The notes beneath the pieces are model-generated. The model was not told where the DNA came from. It did not search any database and saw only the letters and a program-made list of their open reading frames with translations. This document shows positions 37,820 to 47,240 of a DNA stretch of 64,000 nt, one piece after another; position 1 is the stretch's first letter, and every line of letters begins with the position of its first letter. This DNA comes from Pseudomonas baetica (GTDB lineage: Bacteria; Pseudomonadota; Gammaproteobacteria; Pseudomonadales; Pseudomonadaceae): positions 558,001 through 622,000 of the forward strand of contig NZ_PHHE01000001.1 of NCBI RefSeq assembly GCF_002813455.1, read 5' to 3'. The position numbers were made by a program, and so were the translations under genes.

Positions 37820-38707
37820 TCAGCGGCTCGCCTCTAGCAAATTCTGCACATACTCAACAAACACCCGTGCCTTGGCACTCGCCATCCGGCCTGTCGGAAA
37901 CACCGCCCACAGGTCCTGGTCCGGCAGCGTCCAGTCCTGCATTACCGGCACGACTGCGCCGCTGGCCAGTTCCGGGGCGAACATCCATTGCGAGGCAATC
38001 GTCAGGCCCTGATCGGCCAGGACGGAGGCGCGCAAACCCTCGGCGGCGCTGACACGGATGCGGCCGCTGAGGGTTTGCGTGTGTTGCGCTGTGCCTTGAG
38101 TGAAAGTCCAGGTGGCGCCGCCGCTCAGGTTGTAGACGATGCCTTGATGCAGTTCCAGTTCGGCAGGGCAGGTGGGTACGCCGTGACGGGCGAAATACGC
38201 CGGCGAGCCGAGCACTACACGGCGGCAGTCGGCGATCTTGCGCGCGGTCAGGCTCGAGTCGCTGAGCGGGCCCATACGCAAAGCGACGTCGATGCCTTCC
38301 TCGACGAGGTTGATGTTGCGGTCGTCGAGAAGCAGGTCGATGTTCAGTTGTGGATGCTGGTCGAGGAAGGGACCCAGTTGCGGCACGATGTGCAGGCGGC
38401 CGAAGGTCACGGCGGCGCTGATACGCAGGTTGCCGCTCAAACCACTGGCGCTGCCACGGGCGGCGTTGTCCGCTTCGTTGGTTTCTTCGATGGCGCGCTT
38501 GGCCCGCTCGAAGAATGCCAGCCCGGCTTCGGTCGGGGTCAGGCCGCGGGTCGAGCGCAACAACAGACTTACGGCCAGGCGCTTTTCCAGTTGAGCGATG
38601 GTCTTCGACACGGCGGGCTGGCCGATTTCCAAACGCCGGGCGGCGGCGGAAAACGAGCCGGTTTCCACGACGTAGACGAAGGTCTCCATGGCGGCGAGGC
38701 GGTCCAT
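37820..38707 (-). CDS. LysR-family transcriptional regulator
   Basis: 295 residues from the ATG at 38707 (MDRLAAMETFVYVVETGSFS). The N-terminal winged helix-turn-helix (AAARRLEIGQPAVSKTIAQLEKRL) is followed by a LysR substrate-binding domain. It belongs to the CrgA/DmlR-like group by its start MDRLxAMxxFVxVVExGSF. The usual divergent target gene is replaced here by a REPIN and a gutted SDR gene. Ligand unknown. Confidence 0.92.
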   Translation of the reverse strand: MDRLAAMETFVYVVETGSFSAAARRLEIGQPAVSKTIAQLEKRLAVSLLLRSTRGLTPTEAGLAFFERAKRAIEETNEADNAARGSASGLSGNLRISAAVTFGRLHIVPQLGPFLDQHPQLNIDLLLDDRNINLVEEGIDVALRMGPLSDSSLTARKIADCRRVVLGSPAYFARHGVPTCPAELELHQGIVYNLSGGATWTFTQGTAQHTQTLSGRIRVSAAEGLRASVLADQGLTIASQWMFAPELASGAVVPVMQDWTLPDQDLWAVFPTGRMASAKARVFVEYVQNLLEASR

Positions 38708-38746
38708 CTCATGTCCTTGCACAATCTTGAGGCTGTTGAATAACCC

Positions 38747-38834
38747 TGTAGGAGTGAGCCTGCTCGCGATAGCGGTGATTCAGCAACATCAATGTGTCTG
38801 ATACACCGTATTCGCGAGCAGGCTCACTCCTGCA
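38747..38834. repeat. REPIN (type A REP pair, GTAGGAGTGAGCC variant)
   Basis: Inverted TGTAGGAGTGAGCCTGCTCG arms of the type A REP family with an A/T-changed outer part (AGGAGTGAG in place of GGGAGCGAG). Confidence 0.88.
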
Positions 38835-38852
38835 GGGGGAATGTGTTGTTGA

Positions 38853-39053
38853 TCAGAACGCAGCTTTGCCGACGGACGCACCACCATCGACAAACAGTGT
38901 CTGCCCGGTGATGAAACCGCTTTGTTCGGACAACAGAAACGCAATCGCCGAAGCGATCTCTTCCGGATGTCCCAAACGCCCCATCGGCACTCCGGCCAGC
39001 GCCCGCCCAATGCCCTTGCTGGCACCGGTGATGAGGAAAGTACGTCGGGTCAT
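38853..39053 (-). pseudogene. short-chain dehydrogenase with a large in-frame internal deletion
   Basis: The 66-codon frame joins an SDR start ([20 protein letters not shown], cofactor motif TGASKGIG) directly to an SDR end ([19 protein letters not shown]...[11 protein letters not shown]). About 170-180 residues, including the YxxxK catalytic site, are missing. The junction is in frame, so a tiny protein could still be made but cannot be an active SDR. The upstream ATG has a GGAGTTGCC site. Confidence 0.82.
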
Positions 39054-39138
39054 GGCAACTCCTTGGAAGGTCTGTCGGACGGTCGTGAGTGTAATCTGAC
39101 CGAAGCGTGTGGAGCGGATCTTTGCTGAACATAAACAC

Positions 39139-39214
39139 TGGAGCTGCGGCACGCTGCGATCTTTTGATCTTTAAAAAACACAATCAAAAGATCGCAGCGT
39201 GCCGCAGCTCCTAC
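39139..39214. repeat. type B REP inverted pair
   Basis: TGGAGCTGCGGCACGCTGCG and its inverse flank a GATCTTTTGAT/ATCAAAAGATC centre; related to 23828-23916. Confidence 0.85.
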
Positions 39215-39260
39215 AGAGGGATCGCCGTATCGAATTGACGCTGTTAGCGCGAGGATGAAG

Positions 39261-40448
39261 TTAAGCCGTCGCCAGCGAACGTCCCTGCGATGCACTCAAA
39301 AACCGCAACAACGCCAACAACGGAAACGCACTGCCAACAATCACGATCCACAACCAGCCGCCATACTCATATACCGCGCTGGCCACCGACGAGCCAAAGG
39401 CGCCGCCGATGAAGATGCTGGTCATGTACAGCGCGTTCAGGCGACCGCGGCTTTTGGCGTCCAGCGAGTACACCGCACGCTGGCCGAGGACCATGTTCAT
39501 CTGCACGCAGAAGTCGAGCACCACGCCGGTTACCGCCAGGCCGATCACGCTGTAGGCCGGGTGGATGAAGGCGGGCAGGAAGCTCAGGCTGGCGAACAGC
39601 ATGGCCAACAGCGAGGCGAGGCGGGTGTGGCCAGCGTCGGCCAGGCGTCCGGCGATGGGGGCGGCGATGGCACCGATGGCGCCGACCAGGGCGAAAATCG
39701 CGATCTCGCTTTGCGACAGGCCATGGTTACGTGCCAGCTCCAGCGGCACCGCGGTCCAGAACAGACTGAACGTGGCGAACATGCAACCCTGGTAAAACGC
39801 ACGCTGACGCAGCACTGGTTGTTGGCGCAGCAGTGTCCACAGCGACCCGAGCAGTTGCCCGTACGTGGCGCTGTGATCCGGTTGGCGCTTGGGCACAGTC
39901 AGCGCCAGCACCACACTGATCGCCGCCATCAATGCTGCCGCGATCATGAACATCGCCCGCCAACCGAAATGGTCGGCGACCACGCTCGACACCGGCCGCG
40001 CCAGCAGGATACCCAACAGCAAGCCGCCCATGATCCCGCCGACCACGCGACCACGAGATTCTTCCGGCGCCAGATGCGCGGCCAGCGGAATCAGAATCTG
40101 CACCGACACCGAACTGAAACCCACCAGTAGCGAGATCAGCAGAAACAGGTTGGGCTGATCGGTAAACGCCGCCGCCAACAGGCTGGCAATCGCCACCACC
40201 GTGGTGATGATCATCAGCCGACGGTTTTCCAGCAGATCACCCAACGGCACCAGGAAGAACAGGCCCAGCGCATAACCGATCTGCGTCAGCGAGACGATGA
40301 AGCTGGCCATGGTGTCGGTGAGGCCGATTTCCGGCGCGATCAGGCCGATGATCGGCTGCGCGTAGTAGATGTTGGCAACGATGGCGCCGCAGCAGAAGGC
40401 GAACAGCAGCACCATGCCTCGGGTCATCGTGTGAGTGGTGGTGGTCAT
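39261..40448 (-). CDS. MFS transporter
   Basis: 395 residues with twelve predicted helices and an MFS loop signature (PLGDLLENRRLMI) after helix 2. The sequence IYYAQPIIGLIAPEIGLTDT is typical of drug/metabolite efflux MFS proteins of the YnfM/NarK-like drug:H+ groups. Substrate cannot be read. The start ATG at 40448 precedes MTRGMVLLF; a start at 40427 is possible. It is divergent from the exported-protein gene at 40692. Confidence 0.88.
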   Translation of the reverse strand: MTTTTHTMTRGMVLLFAFCCGAIVANIYYAQPIIGLIAPEIGLTDTMASFIVSLTQIGYALGLFFLVPLGDLLENRRLMIITTVVAIASLLAAAFTDQPNLFLLISLLVGFSSVSVQILIPLAAHLAPEESRGRVVGGIMGGLLLGILLARPVSSVVADHFGWRAMFMIAAALMAAISVVLALTVPKRQPDHSATYGQLLGSLWTLLRQQPVLRQRAFYQGCMFATFSLFWTAVPLELARNHGLSQSEIAIFALVGAIGAIAAPIAGRLADAGHTRLASLLAMLFASLSFLPAFIHPAYSVIGLAVTGVVLDFCVQMNMVLGQRAVYSLDAKSRGRLNALYMTSIFIGGAFGSSVASAVYEYGGWLWIVIVGSAFPLLALLRFLSASQGRSLATA

Positions 40449-40534
40449 AAGGTTTCTCGATCCAGCGAAAGGGAATGCGATGAGGCTAAGGGTTAATCCG
40501 CAAGGGCAGAAGGCGCCGGCGATTGATATCAGTT

Positions 40535-40549
40535 ATTCCGTTGCGGAAT
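40535..40549. promoter_or_regulatory. palindrome in the MFS/exported-protein divergent region
   Basis: ATTCCG, TTG, CGGAAT is a perfect six-base palindrome with a three-base centre between the divergent genes at 40448 and 40692. It could be an operator; no regulator is assigned. The rest of the 240-base gap shows no gene. Confidence 0.3.
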
Positions 40550-41216
40550 GGCTGGGTGCTAGCGGCGTGTCATCCATCGGCGGACCTTGCGTCCGACCGT
40601 TGCGGGTCGATGATACATTCACTTACATCCTGTTCGATAGCGTGCTTATGTCTGCATTGGCTTGTTCAACATTGATGACCGGAGGATTGCAATGTTTCGT
40701 CAGAGGCTTCACCACATAGCAACGATTGTCCTGATCAGTCTGCTGGGCGCGATGAGCGTGCAGGCTGCTGATGCCCCCGGCATGCGCCTCGGCGTGCGCG
40801 GCGAGATCGCCGGGGTCAGTGCCGACTCACTGAAAGTCCACGTCAACAGCGGTGAAAACGTGCTGATTCAGTTGACCAGTGACACCAAGGTCCGCGCCGT
40901 CACCCTGGCCAATATCGAAGACATCAAACCCGGCAGTTACATTGGCGCGGCGGCCATGCCGCAGGAGGACGGCACACTCAAGGCGCTGGAGGTGCATGTG
41001 TTTCCGCCGGAGCTGGCGGGCAGCGGTGACGGGCATCGACCGTTCGACCTGGCCAAGGGCAGCAGCATGACCAATGGCAGTGTCGGCGACCTGGTAGTGA
41101 GCAATGGTCGGGTGCTGACGGTGAACTACAAGGGCGGCCAGCAGAAGATCCTTGTAGTGGTCTAATGAAACCGGACACCCATTTAGGCGAGAATGCTCGC
41201 CAGATAGAGGTGTCTG

Positions 41217-42379
<1,163 letters not shown>

Positions 42380-42569
42380 CCACTACACCTGGTGCCGGAG
42401 GACGTGCCGATCGTCAACCTGACGCCGGGCGATAGAAGCTTGCTGAAGGTCGGGGTGAAGATCGTTACGTTCGTCACGCAAGGGGCGGATGGCACGCTGA
42501 CGGCGCAATCGATTTCTGCAGGCAAGGATGGGGTGACGCCACCGATGTAACCGCCTGAACACCTATCAC

Positions 42570-42659
42570 TGTGGGAGCGAGCCTGCTCGCGAAAGCGGTC
42601 TGGCATTCAATGATGTGCTGGCTGATCTGACGCTTTCGCGAGCAGGCTCGTTCCCACAG
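42570..42659. repeat. REPIN (type A REP pair)
   Basis: Inverted TGTGGGAGCGAGCCTGCTCG arms; the right arm has one change (GTTCCC). It follows the interrupted exported-protein gene. Confidence 0.9.
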
Positions 42660-42689
42660 GGGGCGGTGTTAGATGTCAATATGCGCACA

Positions 42690-42710
42690 AAAAAGGCGAC
42701 CTCAGTGGGT
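42690..42710. terminator. left half of a bidirectional terminator split by the IS4 element
   Basis: Before insertion the sequence was AAAAAGGCGACC, loop TCAGTG, GGTCGCCTTTTT. The left arm is here and the right arm ends at 44148-44156. It lay between the convergent exported-protein gene and sbp and would have served both. Confidence 0.8.
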
Positions 42711-42760
42711 AATGCCGATCAGTTAAGCCCTTTTGCTTGACCTTTGGCCGCAAGAAATCA

Positions 42761-42790
42761 AAATCCGATGCCTGAATAGGCATCGGATTT
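42761..42790 (+). terminator. terminator-like hairpin just before the IS4 transposase start
   Basis: AAATCCGATGCC, loop TGAATA, then its exact complement and a run of T ending four bases before the transposase ATG. It would stop outside transcription from entering the transposase, a known safeguard of some insertion sequences. Confidence 0.7.
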
Positions 42791-42794
42791 TTTT

Positions 42795-44126
42795 ATGCGT
42801 CTGGCTCGGGCACTGGAACTCACCCACAACTTCGTCTCGACTCCCAACTCCCTCGAAGGGTTGGACTCGTTGCTTGATCCATCTCTGGTCGAACAGGCAT
42901 TGGAGCAGGCCGGTGTAGCCACTTTGCGCAGGCGACGCTTACCTTTGGAAATGATGCTTTGGTGCGTCATCTCCATGGCGTTTTTTCGACGCATGTCGGC
43001 GTGGGATGTGGTCAGTCGCATGAACATCATGCTGCCTGGGCAACGTCCGCTGGTCGCGCCCAGCGCCGTAGTCCAAGCCCGTCAGCGGCTGGGCAGCGAG
43101 GCCGTACGACAAGTCTTCGATCTGACTCAGAAAAGCTGGCATGAAGCGGCCAGTCATCCGACCTGGGCCGGGTTGCGCTTGCTGGGTGTCGACGGCGTCG
43201 TCTGGCGTACGCCCGATACACCGGAAAACCGTGCGCGTTACGACTCCGCCAGCAACCAGCATGGCGATACTGGTTTTCCTCAGGTGCGCATGGTTTGCCA
43301 AATGGAATTGACCAGTCACTTACTGATTGGCAGCGCGTTTGACGGCTATCGCAGCAACGAGATGAAACTGGCGGAGCAACTGATCGAAACCACCCCCGAT
43401 CACTCGCTGACGCTGTTCGATCGCGGCTTTTATTCCTTGGGGTTGCTGCATCAATGGCAGCAAGCAGGCATCGAGCGACATTGGTTGATGCCGCTGAAAA
43501 AAGGCTCGCAGTACGAAGTGCTTCAGCGTTTGGGGCGCCACGATGCTGTGGTCTCGTTGAGTACTTCGCCGCAGGCCCGCAAGCAATGGCCTGGATTGCC
43601 GGAGCGCCTGACTGCGCGGCTTCTGAGCAAAACCGTCAAGGGCAAGGTTTGTCAGATACTGACGTCGATGGCCGACTCATTACGCTTCCCGTCCGACGAA
43701 ATCGTCGATCTCTACAGCCAGCGATGGGAGATCGAGTTAGGGTTTAGAGAAATGAAGCAGACCCTGCTGAACAGCAGCTATACGCTGCGCAGCAAGACGC
43801 CCGAAATGATTGAGCAGGAACTGTGGGGCGTGTTGTTGGGCTACAACCTGTTGCGTTATCAGATGGTGGAGATGAGCCGCCATTGTCCAGGCATCCATCC
43901 ATGCGAACTGAGCTTCACCGCGTGCACTTGGGCGATCTTGGGGTTTATCAACGGCGTTTCTGCGGATCGTTCGGGGAACATCCCCAAATATCTCGCAGAG
44001 TTGCATGCCTCAGCCCCGCATTATGTCCTGCCACATCGACGCGAGGAGCGCATTTATCCTCGGGCAATCAGGCTCAAATCGCCGAAGTATCCGATCAAAA
44101 ACAAAAATGCCAGTCAGCTTAACTGA
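42795..44126 (+). CDS. IS4-family transposase
   Basis: 443 residues. Catalytic residues fit IS4: D in [14 protein letters not shown] in [11 protein letters not shown], and the Y-(2)-R-(3)-E-(6)-K signature in [17 protein letters not shown]-terminal IS4 dimerisation domain and C-terminal extension are present. The ATG at 42795 directly follows a hairpin and T-run. The stop lies inside the right-end inverted repeat. Intact and presumably active. Confidence 0.93.
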   Translation: MRLARALELTHNFVSTPNSLEGLDSLLDPSLVEQALEQAGVATLRRRRLPLEMMLWCVISMAFFRRMSAWDVVSRMNIMLPGQRPLVAPSAVVQARQRLGSEAVRQVFDLTQKSWHEAASHPTWAGLRLLGVDGVVWRTPDTPENRARYDSASNQHGDTGFPQVRMVCQMELTSHLLIGSAFDGYRSNEMKLAEQLIETTPDHSLTLFDRGFYSLGLLHQWQQAGIERHWLMPLKKGSQYEVLQRLGRHDAVVSLSTSPQARKQWPGLPERLTARLLSKTVKGKVCQILTSMADSLRFPSDEIVDLYSQRWEIELGFREMKQTLLNSSYTLRSKTPEMIEQELWGVLLGYNLLRYQMVEMSRHCPGIHPCELSFTACTWAILGFINGVSADRSGNIPKYLAELHASAPHYVLPHRREERIYPRAIRLKSPKYPIKNKNASQLN

Positions 44127-44172
44127 CTGGCATTAACCTCAGTGGGTCGCCTTTTTCATTTCAGCTCAAGCC

Positions 44173-45171
44173 TTACTGGCCCGTGTAAATCTGATCAAAC
44201 ACCCCACCATCATTGAAGTGGGTCTTCTGCACGGTGCGCCAGTCACCAAAGGTCTTCTCCACCGACAGGAAGTCGACTTTCGGGAAACGGTCGGTGTACT
44301 TCGCCAGCACCGCCGGATCACGTGGGCGCAGGTAGTTCGCCGCAGCAATCTCCTGACCTTGCGGTGACCACAGGTACTTCAGGTACTCATCCGCCGCTGC
44401 GCGCGAACCTTTCTTGTCGACGACTTTGTCGACCACCGACACCGGCGGCTCAGCCTCAGCAGAAACGCTCGGGTAGATCACTTCGAACTGATCACGACCA
44501 AATTCGCGGGCGATCATTTCCGCTTCGTTCTCGAAGGTCACCAGCACGTCGCCAATCTGGTTGGTCATGAACGTGGTGGTCGCGGCGCGGCCGCCGGTAT
44601 CCAGCACCGGTGCTTGCTTGAACAGTTTGCCGACAAAGTCCTTGGCCTTGTTTTCGTCGCCACCGTTCTTCAGCACATAACCCCAGGCCGAGAGGTAGGT
44701 GTAGCGGCCGTTGCCCGAGGTTTTCGGGTTCGGCACGATCACCTGCACGCCATCCTTGAGCAGATCCGGCCAGTCTTTCAGGGCTTTCGGGTTGCCCTTG
44801 CGGACGATGAACACAGTGGCCGAGGTGAAGGGCGCGCTGTTGTTCGGCAGGCGCGTGACCCAGTTGTCCGGAACCAGTTTGCCGTTGTCGGCCAGAGCGT
44901 TGATGTCGGTCGCCATGTTCATGGTGATGACGTCAGCCGGCAGGCCATCGATCACCGAGCGCGCTTGCTTGCTCGAACCGCCGAAGGACATCTGTACGGT
45001 GATGTTTTCGTTGTGTTCGGCTTGCCAGTGTTTCTGGAACGCGGCGTTGTAGTCCTTGTAGAAATCGCGCATCACGTCGTAGGAAACGTTCAGCAAGGTC
45101 GGTGCGGCTTGAGCCACGCTACCGAAGGCGAGACCGGCGGCGAGAAGTGAGGCGCCAAAGAGTTTTTTCAC
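44173..45171 (-). CDS. sbp: sulfate ABC transporter substrate-binding protein
   Basis: 332 residues with signal peptide (MKKLFGASLLAAGLAFGSVAQA). The mature protein is a class II periplasmic binding protein of the Sbp/CysP family, with LLNVSYDVMRDFYKDYN and NPKTSGNGRYTYLSAWGY typical of sulfate binders. It delivers sulfate to the CysTWA importer, encoded elsewhere. The gap 45172-45275 should hold its promoter. Its terminator has been split by the IS4 element. Confidence 0.93.
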   Translation of the reverse strand: MKKLFGASLLAAGLAFGSVAQAAPTLLNVSYDVMRDFYKDYNAAFQKHWQAEHNENITVQMSFGGSSKQARSVIDGLPADVITMNMATDINALADNGKLVPDNWVTRLPNNSAPFTSATVFIVRKGNPKALKDWPDLLKDGVQVIVPNPKTSGNGRYTYLSAWGYVLKNGGDENKAKDFVGKLFKQAPVLDTGGRAATTTFMTNQIGDVLVTFENEAEMIAREFGRDQFEVIYPSVSAEAEPPVSVVDKVVDKKGSRAAADEYLKYLWSPQGQEIAAANYLRPRDPAVLAKYTDRFPKVDFLSVEKTFGDWRTVQKTHFNDGGVFDQIYTGQ

Positions 45172-45275
45172 TGCGCATTCCTTGTTCTATCTGTGTAGGA
45201 GCAGGGGGTGATGTTCAATTGCCACTGACTATAACGGGGCTCGCATAGTCGCTTAAAGATTAAAAAGCTCTGTGC

Positions 45276-46100
45276 TTATTCGATTTTCTTGAACAGCTGA
45301 TTGCCGCAACGCGAGCAGAACGCAGCGCCGTGTTCGTGGCTGTTTTTCTTGCACACCGGGCAGTCGTGTTGCAGTTGTTCGCCGCGCATGGCGTTGGCCA
45401 GTTCGGCGGTGAAAATCCCGGTGGGTACAGCGATGATCGAGTAACCGGTGATCATCACCAGCGACGAAATCACCTGACCCAGCGGTGTCTTTGGCACGAT
45501 GTCGCCGAAACCCACGGTGGTCAACGTGACGATAGCCCAATAGATGCCTTTGGGAATGCTGGTGAAGCCGTGCTCCGGGCCTTCAATCACGTACATCAGG
45601 GTGCCGAACACCGTCACCAGGGTGCAGACGCTGACCAGAAACACAACGATCTTCTGCTTGCTGCCGCGCAGCGCCGACATCAGATAGTTGGCTTGTTTGA
45701 GATACGGACTGAGCTTGAGTACGCGGAAAATCCGCAGCATCCGGATAATCCGGATGATCAGCAGGTACTGCGCATCGCTGTAATACAGCGCGAGGATGCC
45801 GGGCACGATCGCCAGCAAATCCACCAGCCCATAAAAACTGAAGGCGTAGCGCAGCGGCTTCGGTGAGCAATACAGACGCAGGATGTACTCACCGAGAAAG
45901 ATGATCGTGAAGCCCCACTCGATGTAAGCCAGCACATCAGCATAGTTCTGGTGGATGCTGTCGATACTGTCGAGCATCACGATCACCAGACTGGCGAGGA
46001 TGATCAACAGCAAGATGCCGTCGAAGCGCCGCCCGGCGAGGGTGTCGCTCTGGAAAATCATGACGTAAAGCCGCTCACGCCAGTTGTTGCTGCTGTCCAT
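45276..46100 (-). CDS. voltage-gated-type potassium channel with C-terminal zinc ribbon
   Basis: 274 residues from the ATG at 46100. A six-helix ion-transport domain carries an S4-like segment (RIIRMLRIFRVLKLSPYLK) and a selectivity filter TLTTVGFGD (GFG rather than the common GYG). The C-terminus has two CxxC pairs (CPVCKK...CSRCG), a zinc ribbon. It conducts K+ across the inner membrane. A TTG start 18 bases upstream is less likely. Confidence 0.88.
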   Translation of the reverse strand: MDSSNNWRERLYVMIFQSDTLAGRRFDGILLLIILASLVIVMLDSIDSIHQNYADVLAYIEWGFTIIFLGEYILRLYCSPKPLRYAFSFYGLVDLLAIVPGILALYYSDAQYLLIIRIIRMLRIFRVLKLSPYLKQANYLMSALRGSKQKIVVFLVSVCTLVTVFGTLMYVIEGPEHGFTSIPKGIYWAIVTLTTVGFGDIVPKTPLGQVISSLVMITGYSIIAVPTGIFTAELANAMRGEQLQHDCPVCKKNSHEHGAAFCSRCGNQLFKKIE

Positions 46101-46121
46101 GGAAAACGCCTGAATCAAAGA

Positions 46122-47036
46122 TCAGCGCAGCCTAGGTTGATTCTCCCCATGAGCGCAAGGCGTGCTGTCGACGTTGGCCTTGCCAAGCATCTGGATACCG
46201 GCGCGGATCAGCCAGCAGGCGAGGATGAACGGCGCGGTCAGCGTGGCCAGGCCGATGGCGGCGAACAGCGGTGTGACCAGCAGCGCCACAACAATGCCGA
46301 GCAACGGCAACCACGGTTGTTGACGCTGCGCGCTGAAGGCGAGGGCGGCGAGTACCGCGTTGTAACTGCCGAGGCCGAACAGTGCGGCGCTGGTTTCGTG
46401 GTGCAGCAGGCTCGAACCGAGACCAATCGCCGAGGCCAGCAGCGCCCAGCTAAAAGCCCGCCGATCAGCGATCAGCAAACCAGCGGCGATCAGTGCGCCG
46501 GCCAGCGGATGACCGAGGAACATCACCTGACCCAAACCGCGCAGTTCAGCGGCGAACAGGTTCAGCGTATTCATCTCGATGTGCGCCATTGGCGCCGAAG
46601 GCTCGGCGAACAGCAGCAGGATCCAGCTCATGGCCACGAACGGCGAGGTGTAGGCCGGTATGGCTCGGCTGCGGTAAACATGTTTGAGCCATTGCTGCGT
46701 GACCATCGCACTGAGGCCGCCGGCGGCGAGAATCAGCGGCGGCAGCAATGGCGACCAGGGGAAATACAGGCTCAGCAACAAACCAAGCAACACGCCGTTG
46801 TAGCTGAACAACCCGGCCTGACGATCAGCCTTGGCATAGTTGCGCCGTTGCGCGGTGAGTAATCCGGCGACGGCGCCGAGCAGCGCACCGGAGAACAGCA
46901 CTGGCGCTGTCAGCAGGATCGCCAGCAGACACAGCAGGCCGCACAGCGGATGGCGCTGGAGGAATATTTGACTGAAACCGTTGAGCAAAGCCTCGGCCCA
47001 GTCGGGGCAGTGGGTGTTGAAAGAGTTGGCAGACAT
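46122..47036 (-). CDS. urea transporter
   Basis: 304 residues, hydrophobic with about ten helices in two halves. Family features include GLFSYNGVLLGLLLSLYF, repeated later as LFGLGSYNAVLAALAF, the paired urea-channel motif. It passes urea across the inner membrane. No urease gene is in the window. The 85 bases before the channel gene hold no other feature. Confidence 0.88.
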   Translation of the reverse strand: MSANSFNTHCPDWAEALLNGFSQIFLQRHPLCGLLCLLAILLTAPVLFSGALLGAVAGLLTAQRRNYAKADRQAGLFSYNGVLLGLLLSLYFPWSPLLPPLILAAGGLSAMVTQQWLKHVYRSRAIPAYTSPFVAMSWILLLFAEPSAPMAHIEMNTLNLFAAELRGLGQVMFLGHPLAGALIAAGLLIADRRAFSWALLASAIGLGSSLLHHETSAALFGLGSYNAVLAALAFSAQRQQPWLPLLGIVVALLVTPLFAAIGLATLTAPFILACWLIRAGIQMLGKANVDSTPCAHGENQPRLR

Positions 47037-47068
47037 GGCAGTTCTGAAGGTCAGTGAAACCGAGTCGC

Positions 47069-47168
47069 CTGCTTCGCCAGCAGGCTGGCTCCCACATTGA
47101 ATCTTTGTTCAGTCATTGAGTTTGTGATGCACACAAATCAACTGTGGGAGCGGGCTTGCTCGCGAAGA
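47069..47168. repeat. REPIN (type A REP pair), left arm degenerate
   Basis: The right arm is the normal GTGGGAGCGGGCTTGCTCGC. The left arm has changed central bases (CTTCGCCAGCAGGCTGGCTC). It separates the urea transporter from pyk. Confidence 0.75.
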
Positions 47169-47240
47169 GGCCAGTTGTAGCGCTCAAGCATTTTGATTGA
47201 AGGAATAACCGCTATTCCCACAGGTGCTTTTTGAGCATGT

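Larger units (their letters stand above)
42711..44135 (+). mobile_element. IS4-family insertion sequence, 1425 bp, inserted in a terminator loop
   Basis: Terminal inverted repeats start AATGCC and read inward to CAGTTAAG (left AATGCCGATCAGTTAAG; right complement AATGCCAGTCAGTTAAG after one terminal base). A 12-bp target duplication, ACCTCAGTGGGT, lies at 42699-42710 and 44136-44147. Joining the flanks recreates a perfect terminator hairpin, so the element landed in its loop. One intact DDE transposase is carried. Confidence 0.92.

Noticed and set aside
40435..40719. 94-codon frame between the MFS gene and the exported-protein gene
   Set aside because: It overlaps the signal-peptide start of the exported protein in another frame and has no recognisable domain.
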